Of a stretch of 64,000 nt of DNA, positions 22,847 through 34,086 are shown in pieces (within the stretch, counting starts at the first letter, position 1; each line of letters opens with the position of its first letter). Position numbers and translations under genes: made by a program. The notes under the pieces were generated by a model that was given only the letters and a program-made list of their open reading frames with translations, made no database searches and was not told where the DNA came from. This stretch comes from Pascua guehoae. Lineage: Eukaryota; Basidiomycota; Tremellomycetes; Trichosporonales; Trichosporonaceae. The stretch is from contig BCJX01000007.1 of NCBI GenBank assembly GCA_001600415.1, positions 186,001 through 250,000 of the forward strand. The letters are read 5' to 3'.

Positions 22847-24841
22847 CTACTGGGCCTTTTCCTTGTGCCAGCCCGAGTTGCGGGTCATGCGGCGAATGCG
22901 CTTTCCGAAAAAGTAGAGCGGAATGGCAAGCGACGCGGGACCGATGCAGATGGCGAGCTGGACCATAGTGGTCGTGACCATACCTTTGCGTTCGATGAGG
23001 TCGTAGATCCAGTAAGGGAGCGAAAACTGTGTGTCAGTTTTGTGCTACTTGTGAACCGCCGTTTTTGGGTTGTCCCCACTAATGACTAAGACACGATACT
23101 CACTCCAATAGTGTTCTTGAAGACGGTGGCGATGACCATAATGTCTCCACTAATGGGGGTGTAGCAATCGACGGCGTACGCAACCGCAATTGACGGAATT
23201 GACGTGACAGTGACGCCCGTAAAGCCGTATCCGACGACGACCATGATGGGCCAGTTCCACAGGCGCTCAAAGCCAATGGAGCCGACGACGAGGCTGGTTG
23301 TCGCAATGATGCAGTAAGGAATGAGGGCCGGGAGGCGGAACTCTGCCTCGCGGATGCCGCCGTTGCGGCGCGTCAAGTAGCTGGCGAGCCAGTCGCTGAG
23401 CGGGCCTGCGGTGGAGAGACCAACGAGGCCACCAACGACGAATGCAAAGTTTACATAGCCGATGGCGCTGGGAGAAAAGTTGTAGGGCGGCGCAGCGAGG
23501 AACATGGCCTCGGTGAGGTTCCAGTACAGGAGGCAGTTGGCGGCCCCCATGACAGAGACGCTGGCCCAGAGGACGATTGGGTTGAAGAATTTGGGCCATG
23601 GCGACAAGAGGTCGTGGGCGAGCGTGCTCTTCCAGTTGGGGTCAATGGGCTGCCACAGCTTCCACTGCTGCGCGCTGGGGCGGCCGCGGCCAGTCCAGCC
23701 TCCGTCGGTGGCGCCCACGGCCGCTTCGACGTCCTTGGGACCAGCGCGCTGGCCGGCACCGTCGTCCTCGCTCGGGGTGACGTCGTGGCTGTTAGTGTCC
23801 TGGGTGTGGTGGATGTCATGTTTCTCGTCCACGTCCTCGACACCCGACGACTCGCGTTGTACGTCGTTCGCGCGGTAGTAGCGCGTCTCAGGGTGGCCGA
23901 AAATCAAGTTGATGAGGTTGACAACACCGAGGCCGACGCAGAGCCAGAAAAAGCTCCGCCAGCCGTGCCGCTCGGCAATGTTGCCACTGATGATTGGGCC
24001 GATAAATAGGCCCATAAAGAACGATGTGCTGCCATGTTAGCAGGTGGGAAAATACTGTGGGACAGGAACACGCACAAATAAAACGCCATGAGGCGACCGC
24101 GCTGGTGAATGAAGAAGACGTCGGCAATTACCTTGTAGAGTTTAGCGTGAGAATGACGAATCGCCGAATACCGCGGTAGCGGCAGCGGCAGCTGGCTCAC
24201 CTGCACCATCATGGTCTCGTTTACCGCGGTAGCCATTCCATTCATGATCCTCGAAGCCAAGAAACTCATGTGCGTCTTGGCAGCCGCCTCCCAAATGGTA
24301 AAGACAATAGCCAGGATGCACGTGCCAATTGCTGTAATCCGACGCCCAAAGATGTTGGAACAAGGAACGATGATGAAATTGGCGTAGCCCATGGAGAGGA
24401 CCAAAGCGCCTGTAAGCATGCCGACGGCTTCCGGGCCGAGGTTGAATTCTTCGGCCAGCATGCCGTTCAGAGGAGGGAGCGACAGGGGTCCGAGGATCGT
24501 GACCCAGACAAAGAATGCTTGGGTGCAAATGACAATAGCTAACGGTGAGTCAGCAAGACATGGAATTATGCGAGTAGCATGGAGACGTACCCTTCCATTT
24601 TGGAGACCAGTTGAGAGGATCGTGCGGGTCGCTGCTGGGCTGTGGGACCAAGCTGGCAGTCAGTTGCCTGCCCGCATTTTTTTTTTACCTCTTTAACCAA
24701 CACTCACACCACACCACCGCTGCGTTTCAAACGCAACCCATCGTGGTCGCGCATCACCTCGGTGCCCGGGATATGTTCGTCCTCGACATGTTCTATCGCC
24801 TCGTTCGCCAGTGTCGCCTTCGTGTCGATGTTGGCGTCCAT
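22847..24841 (-). CDS. MFS transporter (DHA1, HOL1-like)
   Basis: Minus-strand exons 24708-24841, 24591-24652, 24201-24538, 24076-24131, 23104-24028 and 22847-23026 give 564 residues. The N-terminal cytosolic segment has VLVPQPSSDPHDPLNWSPKW, the hallmark of fungal DHA1-type transporters. The 12-helix core follows, with LTGALVLSMGYANFIIVP, SRIMNGMATAVNE, VIADVFFIHQRGRLMAFY and MGLFIGPIISGNIAERHGWR. A long acidic central loop (about residues 240-300) separates the halves, and the last helix ends before a basic tail. It probably moves a small organic cation or drug-like compound by proton antiport, but the substrate is not visible. The ATG is in the strong context GCCATCCATGG. Intron 3 (24132-24200) ends in AAG rather than CAG/TAG. 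It is divergent from the Zn2Cys6 gene 1.4 kb away. Confidence 0.9.
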
Positions 24842-26212
24842 GGATGGCTTTGGATCCTGCTACAGGTGTTGGTGCTAGAACAGAACAAGGAGGATCATAA
24901 AAAAGCATCAGGCATCGTCAATCCATCGCACTCCTTATACTTGCATCTGGACCAGTCGGCTACTAGCGTGTCGCGGAAATGTACAGAGTTGTCAAGGGGT
25001 ACACTTGCCGTTTCGCATCCTATACGGCAGTTGACCGTCAATGACGGCTCTTGGTTCTACCGCCTGGCCGCGGGTGATTACAGTTGTGGCGGCGGTGGCG
25101 TGGTATTTGAACAATTGAGTCCCACACACGGGACGCGTTCCTATTACAGTAGTGACAGAAGCCACGGAATGGACGTGAACAAGATGCCGCACCAAGGTAC
25201 AGAAGGTGTCAAAAAGGACCGTGAGGGGGGCAGGGATGCCGTGGCACGCAGCTCCAAGCTGGTACTGAGATGAGCGTTTGGCAGCGCAAGACAAATCTCA
25301 CCGTGCGCCTCTCACGGTTCTTTTTGACACCCTCTGTACGGAGATGGAGAGGACCCCGCACCTTGGTGCGGAGATGTAGAGGACCATGCTGGATAACCCC
25401 CGAGCTTTTTCCAGTCCCGCGGCCAAGCTTGGTTAAGGACAAGGGCATGAGCAGAGTAGTGTTGACAGAGTGTCAACAGTGTACCGGTAGGCTGTAGATG
25501 AGTGCGCACATGTGACCCGTGTGTTGATGTGTGCGCATTTGCGTGTCACTTACGGCATTGGCGTCATTGCTGTCATCCTGTGCCTCGTATCAGTCTTTCG
25601 GATTCAAAAGGGGACGGATCTCATCACAGGGACACACCTGGCTGTCTGCCCTCTGGGTTCTGGTTTGGATTTGTCTGCGATTAACGACTGTCCGGGAATT
25701 GAATAGTGGCGTTTCGGTCAGGACGGTAAAACCATGGTGGCGTCGGATTGCAATCGATTGATTGATTGACACACGCAGCCCATCACACCCCGCACTGAGG
25801 GTACACTGGGGGTCCAGTATGGGCGGGCAGTACAGGACACTGAGGGGTACACTGGACCGCTACGCGACTGCGTCAGCGCCGTCATCATCCACAGCCGTCA
25901 TTCACATCTCGCAATTTCAGTTGGCCCGTGTCTAGCCTTGCTAGCTTTACCGCTTGTCCAAGGCGTTCACTGGTGGAAATCTGACACACTAAGCGCGCAG
26001 TTGGTGCCAAACTCTGTTCGTAGCGTCAAAAGTGGGGCTCAACGCGGGGGAGAGGGGTCATTTGCCCCATCCGGAACGACCACTGTCGAGCCAGTCGACA
26101 TCTACAAAGGCCCACGGCGGATGAACAGGACGCTTGAGACGAACCCTATCATGGATCACCCGCACCTTTCAGCATATCTGAATTTCTCTCCTCACCATTT
26201 GTCACTCCCATA
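24842..26212. promoter_or_regulatory. Shared upstream region of the MFS transporter and Zn2Cys6 gene
   Basis: A 1.37-kb divergent intergenic region. It holds the inverted repeat at 25197-25339 and short repeats of gggtacactgg (25798-25853). No protein-coding gene is supported. Divergent placement of a transporter and a transcription factor often reflects joint control, which is inference here. Confidence 0.45.
25197..25339. repeat. Imperfect inverted repeat, 31-bp arms
   Basis: Left arm 25197-25227 and right arm 25309-25339 are reverse complements at 28 of 31 positions, with an 81-base centre. A further perfect 10-bp inverted pair lies outside (ccgcaccaag at 25187-25196 and its complement at 25362-25371). 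On the right side a 15-base direct repeat (gagatggagaggacc at 25341, gagatgtagaggacc at 25371) is interposed. Either a hairpin or a decayed MITE-like element would look like this. Confidence 0.75.
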
Positions 26213-28387
26213 ATGCCCGAGACAACCAATGCGCCGCCGGCGCCCCCGCGACAACGAGCGACCAAGGCGTGTGTCGCTTGCTCCATACGCAAGATCAAGT
26301 GCGATGGAAACGAGCCGTGCGGGCGATGTATCCGTTTCTTCAATGGCGAGTGTTCGTACACGGCAGCGCAGAAACGTGGACCGCCCAAAGGGTGTCCGGC
26401 GCGGGGTGGCCATCGGAAGCGCGTCGCTGTCGAGGGCGGCGATGACAAGATCAAAAGCCCCGTCCGCAGTCCCGGTACGACGACACGCGAAGCTGTGGGC
26501 CCCACGGGCGCGAACACGAACGCGATGGCGACGGGTATTGGTGCCCCACCGCCGATGCACGCAGACATCAAGGTGCCCGTGAGCCCAGGTGGTGCATTGC
26601 CGCCGGGACTAGATCCACAGCTGTTTGCGGGAATGGATGTGCGCGGTATCGATGTTGGTACGCGTGCGCATACGGGGCTGTATATTCCACCGCCGAGCAC
26701 TGCGGCGTCGCCAGTGTCGCCGCACTCGCAGTCGTTGTCGCAGGGCACGTTTGCCTACCAAGCGGGGTTGACGTCCGCGGCCATCGACGACCTGCTCCTC
26801 GTCTACGAGACCTTCATCCACCCGCACTGGCCTGTCATCTACCTGCCTGCACTCAAGAGCTTTCGCTCGCTCGAGTCGCAGTCGCCGTTGGTCTTTGACG
26901 CTGTCCTCGCAATCTCGGCGACCAACTCTGACGCGGCGCACGACCAGGACCACCTGTTGCCCACGGAAAAGGTGTCGCCCCGACCACTATGGGCCGTGTG
27001 CGACATGTTGACGCAGAGTGTGCGCCAGCGTGTCATGAGCGCCGTCAGCGCGCCCGATACGCCGCCGTCTCTCCAGGTCGTGCAGGCGCTGCATATGGTG
27101 GCGCTGATCGACATTGGAGGCGGGCGGCCGTCGCTGGCCTTTCAGATGGCCGGGTTTGCGTGCCGGATGGCTCTCGATCTGGGGTTGCATACGAACTCGT
27201 CGATGGACCCCAACGCTAGCGCGACCTCGGCGCACGCGCTACGGTACGAGCAAGAGTGCTGTCGCACGCTGTGGGCTTGCTTTATCCTCGACAAGATTCT
27301 TGCTGCCGTTCTCCAGCGCCCACCCCTCCTCCGTCTCATTGACATTGACGCACCACGACCATCCATCATGGAGCGCGACGAACTTGACCTGTGGCTGGCG
27401 GGGAGGGCGCAGGCGCTCCTACACCCCGATGCGCGCGAGTCGATGGAGTGTCGGAAAGCTCACACGCTCTCGGCTTTCAACTCGTGGATTGACATTTGCG
27501 CCATTCTCGAACACATTCTCGACCAGGTGTACCGCCCCAGCATCCGGCGCGCGCGCATGGACGGGCAGCACGTCGAGGGCTACGACGACGCGGTGCGGTA
27601 CATTGACGCCGAGCTGACAAAGTGGCGCACATCGCTCCCGCCCCATCTGCAGTGGTTTGACGACGACCCAAAGGCCCACGAGCACCTTGGACAGCACTTT
27701 CTCACCATCCGCGGCTGGTACTATGTGTCAATGCTGCTTCTCCACCGCCCACAGGTGCCCTACCTCGACCGCGCCGACTCGCCCGACGCAACCGACACAG
27801 CCTATGCCGCGAGCGACCACGACCGCCCCTCGGACCGCTTCCCCAACGGTGCCGAGGCCGCGCGCCACGCAGCCACCGCCATCTGCACCATTGTCGAGTC
27901 GTACGAACGCACATTCCGTGTACGCAAATTCTCCTCGTCGTGGGTGTACATTCTCTTCCAGGCGGGCACCGTCCACTCTGGCCTCGCCGCACACGTCCCC
28001 GGCCCGTTCCCCGCCCACCTATCTCCGACGCGCACAGAGCTCCTCCGCCGCCTCGAGCAGTGTATTGGCTGGCTCGAGGTCATTGCTCTCCAGTGGCACA
28101 GTGCCGGCCGCCACGTCGAGATTCTCCGCAGGCTCAGCGCACTCAGCGCACGTACACGACCCCCTTCACCCATCCTCCAGGCCAGCCAGGCAGACTACCT
28201 TACAATGCCCCTTCCCGCCGCCACTGGCGTCGACAACGACGCCGGCCCCGCCAGCGGTAGCGGAAGCGGCACCGCGGGCGACCTCCCACCACTGGATCTC
28301 AACTCGTGGATGCTCCTGTGGGCGTCCATGCCTGCTGCCGGAGACGACATCTCGCTCTGGCAGCAGTGCTTTCCCCACCTCCCTTGA
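26213..28387 (+). CDS. Zn2Cys6 transcription factor, fungal-specific
   Basis: A single exon of 724 residues. The DNA-binding cluster is at the N-terminus: six cysteines at 20, 23, 30, 36, 39 and 47 in ACVACSIRKIKCDGNEPCGRC and the following loop, preceded by a basic arm and followed by a Lys/Arg-rich linker. Residues 70-170 are disordered. From about residue 185 the fungal-specific regulatory domain runs (LLVYETFIHPHWPVIYLP, FQMAGFACRMALDLGLHTN, YEQECCRTLWACFILDKILA). Such proteins bind CGG-type half sites, usually as dimers. It lies between a divergent MFS transporter and the convergent fumarylacetoacetase gene, so it may regulate either; no target is proven by the sequence. Lack of introns contrasts with its neighbours. 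Confidence 0.94.
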   Translation: MPETTNAPPAPPRQRATKACVACSIRKIKCDGNEPCGRCIRFFNGECSYTAAQKRGPPKGCPARGGHRKRVAVEGGDDKIKSPVRSPGTTTREAVGPTGANTNAMATGIGAPPPMHADIKVPVSPGGALPPGLDPQLFAGMDVRGIDVGTRAHTGLYIPPPSTAASPVSPHSQSLSQGTFAYQAGLTSAAIDDLLLVYETFIHPHWPVIYLPALKSFRSLESQSPLVFDAVLAISATNSDAAHDQDHLLPTEKVSPRPLWAVCDMLTQSVRQRVMSAVSAPDTPPSLQVVQALHMVALIDIGGGRPSLAFQMAGFACRMALDLGLHTNSSMDPNASATSAHALRYEQECCRTLWACFILDKILAAVLQRPPLLRLIDIDAPRPSIMERDELDLWLAGRAQALLHPDARESMECRKAHTLSAFNSWIDICAILEHILDQVYRPSIRRARMDGQHVEGYDDAVRYIDAELTKWRTSLPPHLQWFDDDPKAHEHLGQHFLTIRGWYYVSMLLLHRPQVPYLDRADSPDATDTAYAASDHDRPSDRFPNGAEAARHAATAICTIVESYERTFRVRKFSSSWVYILFQAGTVHSGLAAHVPGPFPAHLSPTRTELLRRLEQCIGWLEVIALQWHSAGRHVEILRRLSALSARTRPPSPILQASQADYLTMPLPAATGVDNDAGPASGSGSGTAGDLPPLDLNSWMLLWASMPAAGDDISLWQQCFPHLP

Positions 28388-28924
28388 CATTGTGGGATAG
28401 ACATTCTTGGACGTGTACGTGTATAGTTAGGACCATACAAGATGTTACTGCAGATGTTTGTTATACTCTCCACTGTACGGTGCAAAGCAGTCCATGCAGG
28501 TGTGCACGAATCGCAGCATCACATCCATCCACATCGCACATCACATCCGTCCGCATCGGAAGTATACTCACCCCCCCGCGTCAGGGACTGCGCTCCCACT
28601 GTCTCGGGCGCTGTCGTCCTCAAAACTGTCTCGGGAAGAGTTGTCTTCGTGAGAGCTCCCTTTGTGTCGTGCCATCAACACACCTCCCTCTTGTGAACCA
28701 TCTGGCTCCTTCTGCAGATCGGAGTACGACCACGACTAGGACTGTCCCCGGAGCCCACTATTAACCTGGTTTCATGGCGAGACCACCTGTGGTTCGCAGC
28801 CCAACATTGGCGCTAACCTCTCTCAGATTACCGTTGGCGCCGAATGAATTGCAGACTAACGACGGTCCCAATCGACGCCTACCCCCAAGGGATCGGATCA
28901 CGTACAATACATCTCGTACACGCT
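28388..28924. other. Convergent 3' spacer
   Basis: This lies between the stop codons of the Zn2Cys6 gene and fumarylacetoacetase. A catcacatcc-type short repeat is present at 28515-28555. No gene seen. Confidence 0.5.
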
Positions 28925-30592
28925 CTACTTCTTTGCCAGCTTTGCAGGCAAGACTGTACCCTCGCACTCGCCAAACCCAATGTAGTAGCCGCCGGGCGCC
29001 TTGACCTTTGCGGAAATACGCACACTGTCGCCGTCGCGGAGCCACGTCATGTCGGTACGGCTGTCGTTGAGCTTGAACGGCTGGCGACCCATGCGCGAGC
29101 GCTCGAGGAGGGAACCCAAGCCCTCGTCGTTGGGCGTGATCCCGTCCACGCTCGGGGCCGACAGGGTGCCGGAGCCAAACATGTCGCTCGGGCGGAGGGG
29201 GCAGCCGGTGCACGAGTGGTGCGCGATCATCTGCGCAAAGGTGTAGTACGTGTGTCGCATGTCAGAGGTGCCGACGCGCGAGTACGAGTCGGCGCCTTCG
29301 GCTGCGGGGGTTAGCGCTGACCAGGCAGCAAGGACACCGATGAAGGCCGAGCAAGTGGGGCTAAATACGGATAGTACAGGGCATCGGTAGCGAGGCAGCA
29401 AACAGCCACACGGAACAAGTTGGGGCAATGTGGCAGCAGCAGAGCGCCCCACTCAAGCTCCACACACAAGACCGCACACATATTAACTTCCGGAAAGCCC
29501 GTTGTGGACACACGGATAGGACACTCACGCCTAATGTCAAGGTCGAGGGGCACGTTGTAGTTGAATCCGTTCGGGTCGTCGAGATACTCGAGCAGGGCGG
29601 GGTCGTGGTCGTACTGCTTGACCTTGAACGGCTCGAGGGCCGCCGGGGTGACAATCCAGGGCGAGATGGTGGTGCAGAAGTTCTTGCTCAAGAACGGGCC
29701 GAGAGGGACATATTCCCACGTCTGGATGTCGCGCGCCGACCAGTCGTTGAGGAGGACGTAGCCGAAAATGTGCTTGCGGGCCTCGTCGGGGGACAGGCGA
29801 TCTCCGAGCTCGGTTGCTTCACCGCCAAAGATCTAGGTTGTTAGGGATTGGGGTAGAATAACCTCGGCATCAACTCACGAAACCAATCTCCAGCTCATAA
29901 TCGAGGCGACGGCAGGGGGCCCAGATCGGCTGCTTGTCTCCTGGCTTGTCGAGGATCTGGCCCACGGGGCGGTGGAATGGCGTACCGCTCAGCACAACCG
30001 AGCTTGTTGTCAGCTGCAATGCAATAGGAGGAGAGGCACAGCACGGGTGGCACTCACGATGCGCGCCCGTGGTAGCCGACGGGGAGGTGCTTCCAGTTGT
30101 TCTGGATGGCGTTTTCGGGCCCACGGATCAGGACACCGGCGTTGAACGCGTGCTCGTAGCTCGCGTAAAAGTCGGTGTAGTCGCCAATCGTGATGGGCAG
30201 GTGCATCTTGGCGTCCTTGCGCGACGCAAAGAACGACTTGCGGTCCGACGCTTCCTTGAGGGGCGAGTTGGACGCGAGGATTTCCTGGAGGTACGCCCGG
30301 ACGGCAGCCCAGTCCTGGGGCGAGCGTGCCACAAACTTGTCAAGCGTGGTCTAGAGGGCCGTTTAGCACTTGGCTGTATGGGGCTTGGGATCTGGGTGCT
30401 CACAGTCTGGAAGACATCGCCGGGGACAGAGCCCTTCCAGTATTTGCTCTTGGACAGCGCGGCGAGGTCGAGAATCTCGTCACCGATGGCCACGCCTGGA
30501 CGCGGGGTTGAGTCTGAGGCCGTCGAGAAGACGCCGTATGGCAGGTTCTCGATGGGGAACGGAGTGTCCTTTGCGTATTCGACGAACGACAT
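28925..30592 (-). CDS. FAH1: Fumarylacetoacetase
   Basis: It cleaves fumarylacetoacetate to fumarate and acetoacetate, the last step of phenylalanine/tyrosine degradation. Minus-strand exons 30404-30592, 30058-30350, 29879-30002, 29529-29832 and 28925-29301 give 428 residues, the family's usual size. The N-terminal SH3-like domain starts [20 protein letters not shown]. The catalytic part has [12 protein letters not shown] with metal ligand Asp123 and the His130 base, then [17 protein letters not shown] formed across an intron. [28 protein letters not shown] and [13 protein letters not shown] follow, and the C-terminus has [15 protein letters not shown]. Intron 30003-30057 uses an AAG acceptor after a CTGAC branch point. 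The 227-nt intron 29302-29528 is the longest. It is divergent from homogentisate dioxygenase. Confidence 0.97.
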
Positions 30593-31360
30593 GGCTGGAG
30601 GAGATCTAGAGGAGACGGGGGAGAGTAACTGGGAACAACTGTGACGTGCATGGTCGATGGTATTATGCAGAAGACGGTGCTGCATGCTGCTACAGGCACC
30701 CATGCACCCACAGCCATGGCTAAAGCGGACGGACGAGTAGCCACTCGGGTGAACCATGTTTGGTGGGTAAACCAGTGATGTCACAGTTGTGTCTGTCACC
30801 CAAGTGTCCAAGTGCGAAGTGCGCTGAGGTCGAGACCACTTCTGTTGCTGTTGGCTGGTCATCTGATACGATACGATACACGGGTTTATCCGAAACGCAG
30901 GATACACAACACAGGCAGTGTTCCCGGCCGCGTGCGCGGGGCTAAGCGTCGGCAACAGGCACGTATGGGTGGGAACAACTCCATCCGTCCATCACAGCAA
31001 CTAGGAAGGGATTAGGCAGCATGGTGACCGAGATTGTCGGTTTGCTCAAGTGCACTGCTGGGCATGCGTGCTCGAGCACCCAAGCAACCGAAGGCCAGTG
31101 CTCAACACCGAGGTAGAGTGCCATTGTGGCATGATTAGGGAGTCAAGTTGGCCGTGGTCCATGCTGAGGAGTGGCCGGGTAAAGCAGTCGAGGTCGCTGG
31201 GTAAAGCGGCCACCCACAGGACGTTGTCCATCGTTGGCCGATATGAGGTGAGCGACAGGAACCATTCACACAGTCGACCCGTCCACAAGCCGATGCGTCA
31301 TGGGATATATGCAGCAGCGCGTTCCCCCCTCCGTCGCTGGCATCACAGACTCAACACACC
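30593..31360. promoter_or_regulatory. Bidirectional promoter region of FAH1 and HGD
   Basis: The 768 bp between the two divergent tyrosine-catabolic start codons contain no gene. A gatacgatacgatac repeat lies at 30866-30880. A TATA-like gatatatg is at 31304-31311, about 50 bp before the dioxygenase ATG. Shared control of both genes is inferred from the arrangement. Confidence 0.55.
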
Positions 31361-32866
31361 ATGGGCGCCAGCAAGGACACTGCCAGTCTCAAGTACCAGA
31401 GTAGGTCGTTGGCACACACTACTACAACTCAACCGCCGAATGTACTGACCCAGCGCAGACGGCTTCGGTAACCAGTTTAGGTCCGAGGCTCTCCCGAACT
31501 CGCTCCCCAAGCTCGGCTACAACCCGCAGCTGGCTCCGCGGGGGCTCTACACCGAATGCCTGAGTGGTACCGCCTTTACGGTGCCCCGGCACCACAACCA
31601 GACGTCTTGGGTGTACAGGGTACGTCTTGGGGCGCGAGTCGAGCAGCACAGGTCCGTCCCTGACCCCCTCACCAGCTCCGCCCCTCGGTGCAGCACGTTC
31701 CCTTCAAGCCGTACCTTGGCAACAAGCACCTCGTGTCGTGGTTCTACCCGTACTCGCCCGAGATTGAGGCGACTCCGCAGCAGCTCCGCTGGGACCCGCT
31801 GTCGTTTGAGGGTGCTGAAGAGGCCAACTTTGTCGACGGAATCGTGACCCTCGGCGGTGCGGGTGACCCGCAGCTCAAGGACGGCCTTGCGATCCACTTT
31901 TACGCCTTTGGCAAGGACATGGGCCGCAAGGCCATGTACAACTCTGACGGCGACTTTTTGATCGTACCCGTCTCTGGGGACCTGTGGATTACCACTGAAT
32001 TCGGTGTGCTCCACGTGCCGCCGCTCCACATTGCGGTGGTGCAGCGCGGGCTCAAGTTCAAGGTCGACCGCGCCGACGACAAGGGCGGCTTGGCGCGCGG
32101 GTTCATCTGCGAAATCTACAAGGGCCACTTTGAGCTCCCCGAGCTCGGTCCGATTGGGTCCCACGCCCTTGCCCTCCCCACCGACTTTGAGACGCCGGTG
32201 GCGCGCTTTGAAGACGACGAGGGCGAGTACCTCGTCGTCAACAAGTTCCTCGGCAAGCTCTTTTCCTACACCCAGAATCACTCGCCGTTTGACGTCGTCG
32301 CCTTTTCTGGCAACTATATCCCGTACCGCTACGACCTGTCCAAGTTTAACACGATTGGAACCATCTCCTACGACCACCCAGACCCGTCCATCTTTACGGT
32401 CCTTACGTGTCCCTCCGACTCGCCGGGCACGGCGGTCGCCGACTTTGTAATCTTCCCGCCCCGCTGGCTGGTTGGTGAGAACACCTTTAGGCCCCCCTGG
32501 TTCCACCGCAACGTCATGTCCGAGTTTATGGGCAACATTTGCGGCGAGTATGACGCAAAGGCCGAAGGCTTCCTCCCCGGAGGCGCGTCTCTGCACAACA
32601 TGAACACGCCCCACGGCCCCGACGCCGAGACGTTCAAAAAGGCGTCGACAGCCAACCTCAAGCCCGAGAAGGTCGGTGAGGGCAGCATGGCGTTCATGTT
32701 CGAGACGGCATACCAGGTCGCGACGACCAAGTGGGCAATCAAGTACGTGGCGCGACGGCATTGACCAGCTAGAAAGCGTGCTGACCATACCAGGGAAAGC
32801 GGCAAGGTGCAGGAAAACTATTACATGGCCTGGCAGGACTTCGAGAAGGCGAACACGGGCGAGTAG
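31361..32866 (+). CDS. HGD: Homogentisate 1,2-dioxygenase
   Basis: This Fe(II) enzyme opens the aromatic ring of homogentisate to give maleylacetoacetate in phenylalanine/tyrosine degradation. Exons 31361-31400, 31459-31619, 31676-32742 and 32794-32866 give 446 residues, the family's normal length. [17 protein letters not shown] and [15 protein letters not shown] open the protein. The cupin core follows, with [15 protein letters not shown]. The iron site is visible as His344 and Glu350 in [14 protein letters not shown] and His380 in NMNTPHGPD. The end [12 protein letters not shown] is family-typical. All introns have a CTGAC/CTNAC branch signal. Loss of the human enzyme causes alkaptonuria; in fungi its block leads to brown pyomelanin. 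It is paired head-to-head with fumarylacetoacetase. Confidence 0.98.
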
Positions 32867-34086
32867 TTGTAGCGCGCGGCGTGGCTCGGATGGATGTACA
32901 GAATAGTGTCCCTGTAGTGTAGGAAAATGCACTCCGTATGGTTACGCTGTGCAGGCCCATACGGTCTGCGGAGCAGCAAATGTCTCGCTGGTGCTCGGGC
33001 CGACCTGTCTCCAGCTTGCGGCCCCTCCCCTCGGATACCTGTGCTGTCCACTTCTACCATAGTCTGTAAGGGACTGTCACCACTAGCCGCTAGAACCAAA
33101 CAACCGTAATCAGCTGTGTGATCCATATCTCAACCCCGTCTGCGGATCAACCGTGACATCCCATGACAAGGCGTGTTGAACGCCAACATGCACAATCAAT
33201 CACCACGTCCATCGAGGTCGAGCAGCATTGATTCTCCCGCTGCTATCACGGACAGGATTAAGAACCAAACGCGGTGCAGGAAGAACCAAGCGGGACGCCA
33301 TTGTTCGCAAGCGGGGAGCCCAAACGGCCGAGTTGGCCGTGGTGAAAGAAGAACAACGTAACGAAAAGGGTAGTCACGTCCGCTGCTAGCTCCTTGGCGA
33401 TTTGGTTGCTTTTTCCGCTGGAAACAAAGTGTGGATCTACTCTAACAAACATTTGTGATGCTGAGATGATAGTGGCAGCCATGGTCGGCCGATATATCGT
33501 CTCAAGAGACATTTATCCTGGGCACCGCACCCATGGCTTGGTCCCCCCCCCCCCCCTGCGGCTGAAGTATCGCCACATGGCTGAAGCTTTGGTTCTTGCG
33601 TGGTCAGACGCAGCCATTACCGAGTACCTGCAAGGGGGAGACCTGTTCTTGTTCATATTCAGGCGACTCAGTGGCCTTGTTCCCCATGAGATCACAGTGG
33701 CGCCGTATCAGCAAGAGTCCAGTTATGGACCAGACACACAACGTTGACTACTATGCACACCAACATGTGTGCCTCTTGGGACGCTTTCAGCCAGAGCTGC
33801 ATATGATGTGTCTATGTGTGTGCGGTTCTCACCCAACCCGCCGAATGCATGCATGCGCATGCAACGTAGTAACCCACGCGACCTGCGTCTGCTCTGCTGG
33901 CTGACTGTTGGTCGCTGGGCTGGCCGGGTGGCTGCGAGTGCCACACTCAATTTGGTTCCGCTGGTGACACGCCGTCGCGTACCACGTCACAGCCACAGCC
34001 ACGGCCACCCTCCCACCCACCGACCGCGGCGCGAGGCAACATTGACAACCTCGAAGTTGGGTGCAGTCACCACCACCCCATCCACC
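32867..34086. other. Intergenic spacer
   Basis: This lies between HGD and OST3. It contains a 14-base poly-C run at 33543-33556. The 33960-34086 part is a CA/CC-rich leader before OST3. No supported gene. Confidence 0.5.
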
